Positions 63,341 to 64,000 of a DNA stretch of 64,000 nt are shown here, piece by piece. Both the position numbers and the translations under genes were made by a program. The first letter of the stretch is position 1. Each line of letters begins with the position of its first letter. The notes beneath the pieces are model-generated. The model was given only the letters and a program-made list of their open reading frames with translations. It had not been told where the DNA came from and did no database searches. The stretch lies in contig JBOFWC010000102.1 of assembly GCA_051653405.1 (NCBI GenBank), positions 35,836 through 99,835 of the forward strand, given 5' to 3'. The DNA is from Proteocatella sp051653405. GTDB taxonomy: Bacteria; Bacillota; Clostridia; Peptostreptococcales; Filifactoraceae.

Positions 63341-63841
63341 TTATATAGTTTGAGAAAACAAGCCATGATTTGTACAATAAAAATACAGTTTTCCATGGCC
63401 TTGTTTTCTCAGCCTGAATTCTAAATTCCATTCTGGATACTGTCTTATCATTATTACTCTGTCGCCTCTCACATATGCTACAAATGCAATATAGTGTTCT
63501 TTTTTCATTTCATGATTAGATGTTATATAAAGCTCATCTTCAACATTTTCTACTTTTAAGAAATGTTCTTCATCAGCTTTTCTAGCTTCTAATTTTTCAA
63601 TTTTCTTTGAGCAACATAATATTTCAACATCTTCAATTGATGTTATTAAATTATTACACTGTGGGCATACATAAAATTTAAGTTTGTTCATATTTCCTCC
63701 TACAAGTTCGTTTGCAATTATTTCGCCTGATAGTATTCCATCTATGCTTACGCCTAATATCTGTGCTAATTCAGGAAGTAGTGAAACATCAGGACATCCC
63801 TGTCCTCTCTCCGATACGAAAAATATATACATTTCTAACAA
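63341..63841 (-). pseudogene. 5'-truncated XRE-HTH / desulfoferrodoxin-like protein
   Basis: The C-terminal part matches a common Firmicutes protein: an XRE helix-turn-helix followed by a small cysteine-containing domain (FYVCPQCNNLIT, ILCCSKKIE, SNHEMKKEHYIAFVAYVRGDRV, KLYFYCTNHGLF). Only the end of the HTH is left (SERGQGCPDVSLLPELAQILGV); its first about 35 residues, normally running to VSKWERGQGCP, are missing or scrambled upstream. No convincing start codon with a ribosome site is seen, so the gene is probably broken at its 5' end. A re-start producing only the C-terminal domain is possible (ATG near 63692 after GGAGG). Confidence 0.7.
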
Positions 63842-63927
63842 AATGTAGACATTTATACTGTGGCAAACTTATATCTTTCGATTTTCGTATTTGCCTTCCT
63901 GCTTCAGCGAGTCTGGTTTTGCATAAG

Positions 63928-63999
63928 CTACTTCCATTTGATATGACTCTTCACAGGCTTTAATTCCCCAGTATCGTTGGGTACATATTCAAAGCTTAT
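63928..63999 (-). other. possible 3' end of a further gene, window edge
   Basis: Minus strand reading from the window edge gives SFEYVPNDTGELKPVKSHIKW and a TAG stop. It reads like natural protein but is too short to assign. Between this and 63842 I see no complete gene; the DNA looks degenerate. Confidence 0.25.
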
Positions 64000-64000
64000 T

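Overview
The window is AT-rich (by eye about 30% GC) DNA from a low-GC Gram-positive anaerobe of the class Clostridia. Genes are closely packed and have AGGAGG-type ribosome binding sites. Lipoproteins carry LxGC lipoboxes. Several genes start with TTG or GTG, and regulation uses Gram-positive style two-component systems and a T-box. A probable selenocysteine codon, an AmmeMemoRadiSam locus and a CofE-like protein fit an amino-acid-fermenting Peptostreptococcales-type organism, for example something near Acetoanaerobium. The species assignment is inference. No tRNA, rRNA, CRISPR array, complete insertion sequence or prophage was seen.

Layout. 1-10 kb: the end of a class II aldolase gene, then the high-affinity potassium system kdpE / micro-ORFs-kdpF-kdpA-kdpB-kdpC-kdpD, all on the minus strand, with a likely KdpE operator. 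A Crp/Fnr (YeiL-like) regulator is divergent from a pair of DUF606/YdcZ membrane proteins across a perfect palindrome. 11-24 kb: a methyl-accepting chemotaxis protein (MCP), then a long minus-strand nucleoside scavenging operon. It holds ribokinase, a LacI regulator, a NupOPQ/BMP-type ABC importer, two nucleoside hydrolases and a divergent ADP-ribosylglycohydrolase. Together they would import ribosides, split them hydrolytically and phosphorylate the ribose. 24-29 kb: a DegS/DegU-like pair, an HD-GYP protein, and a LysR regulator divergent from a CofE-like ligase. 28.7-34.6 kb: a Bce-type antimicrobial peptide sensing and resistance module split into two divergent operons that share a BceR-type operator.

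34.6-43 kb: the AmmeMemoRadiSam pair, an M20 amidohydrolase, an unknown membrane protein, a DUF5714 protein whose true start lies upstream of an in-frame UGA followed by a SECIS-like hairpin, and PdxR divergent from the vitamin B6 genes pdxS-pdxT. 43-59.5 kb: orphan sensor kinases, a second MCP, FUSC, CsaA and PhzF proteins, a decayed kinase remnant, an AgrC-like kinase, a secreted phosphoesterase, a LytTR/LiaF-like pair, an ABC-2 exporter with TetR, a double-MerR regulator, and a TetR gene with a perfect operator.

59.6-64 kb looks like a decay and insertion zone. A metG pseudogene lacks its middle, and its T-box leader has lost Stem I to a beta-helix gene cassette. Beyond these lie an RlmN/Cfr-family radical SAM enzyme, a lone Nif11-type RiPP precursor, and a 5'-truncated HTH/desulfoferrodoxin-like gene. 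The best candidates for undescribed biology are the UGA-containing DUF5714 gene, the kdp micro-ORFs, the ADP-ribosylglycohydrolase in the nucleoside operon, and the 59.6-64 kb region.
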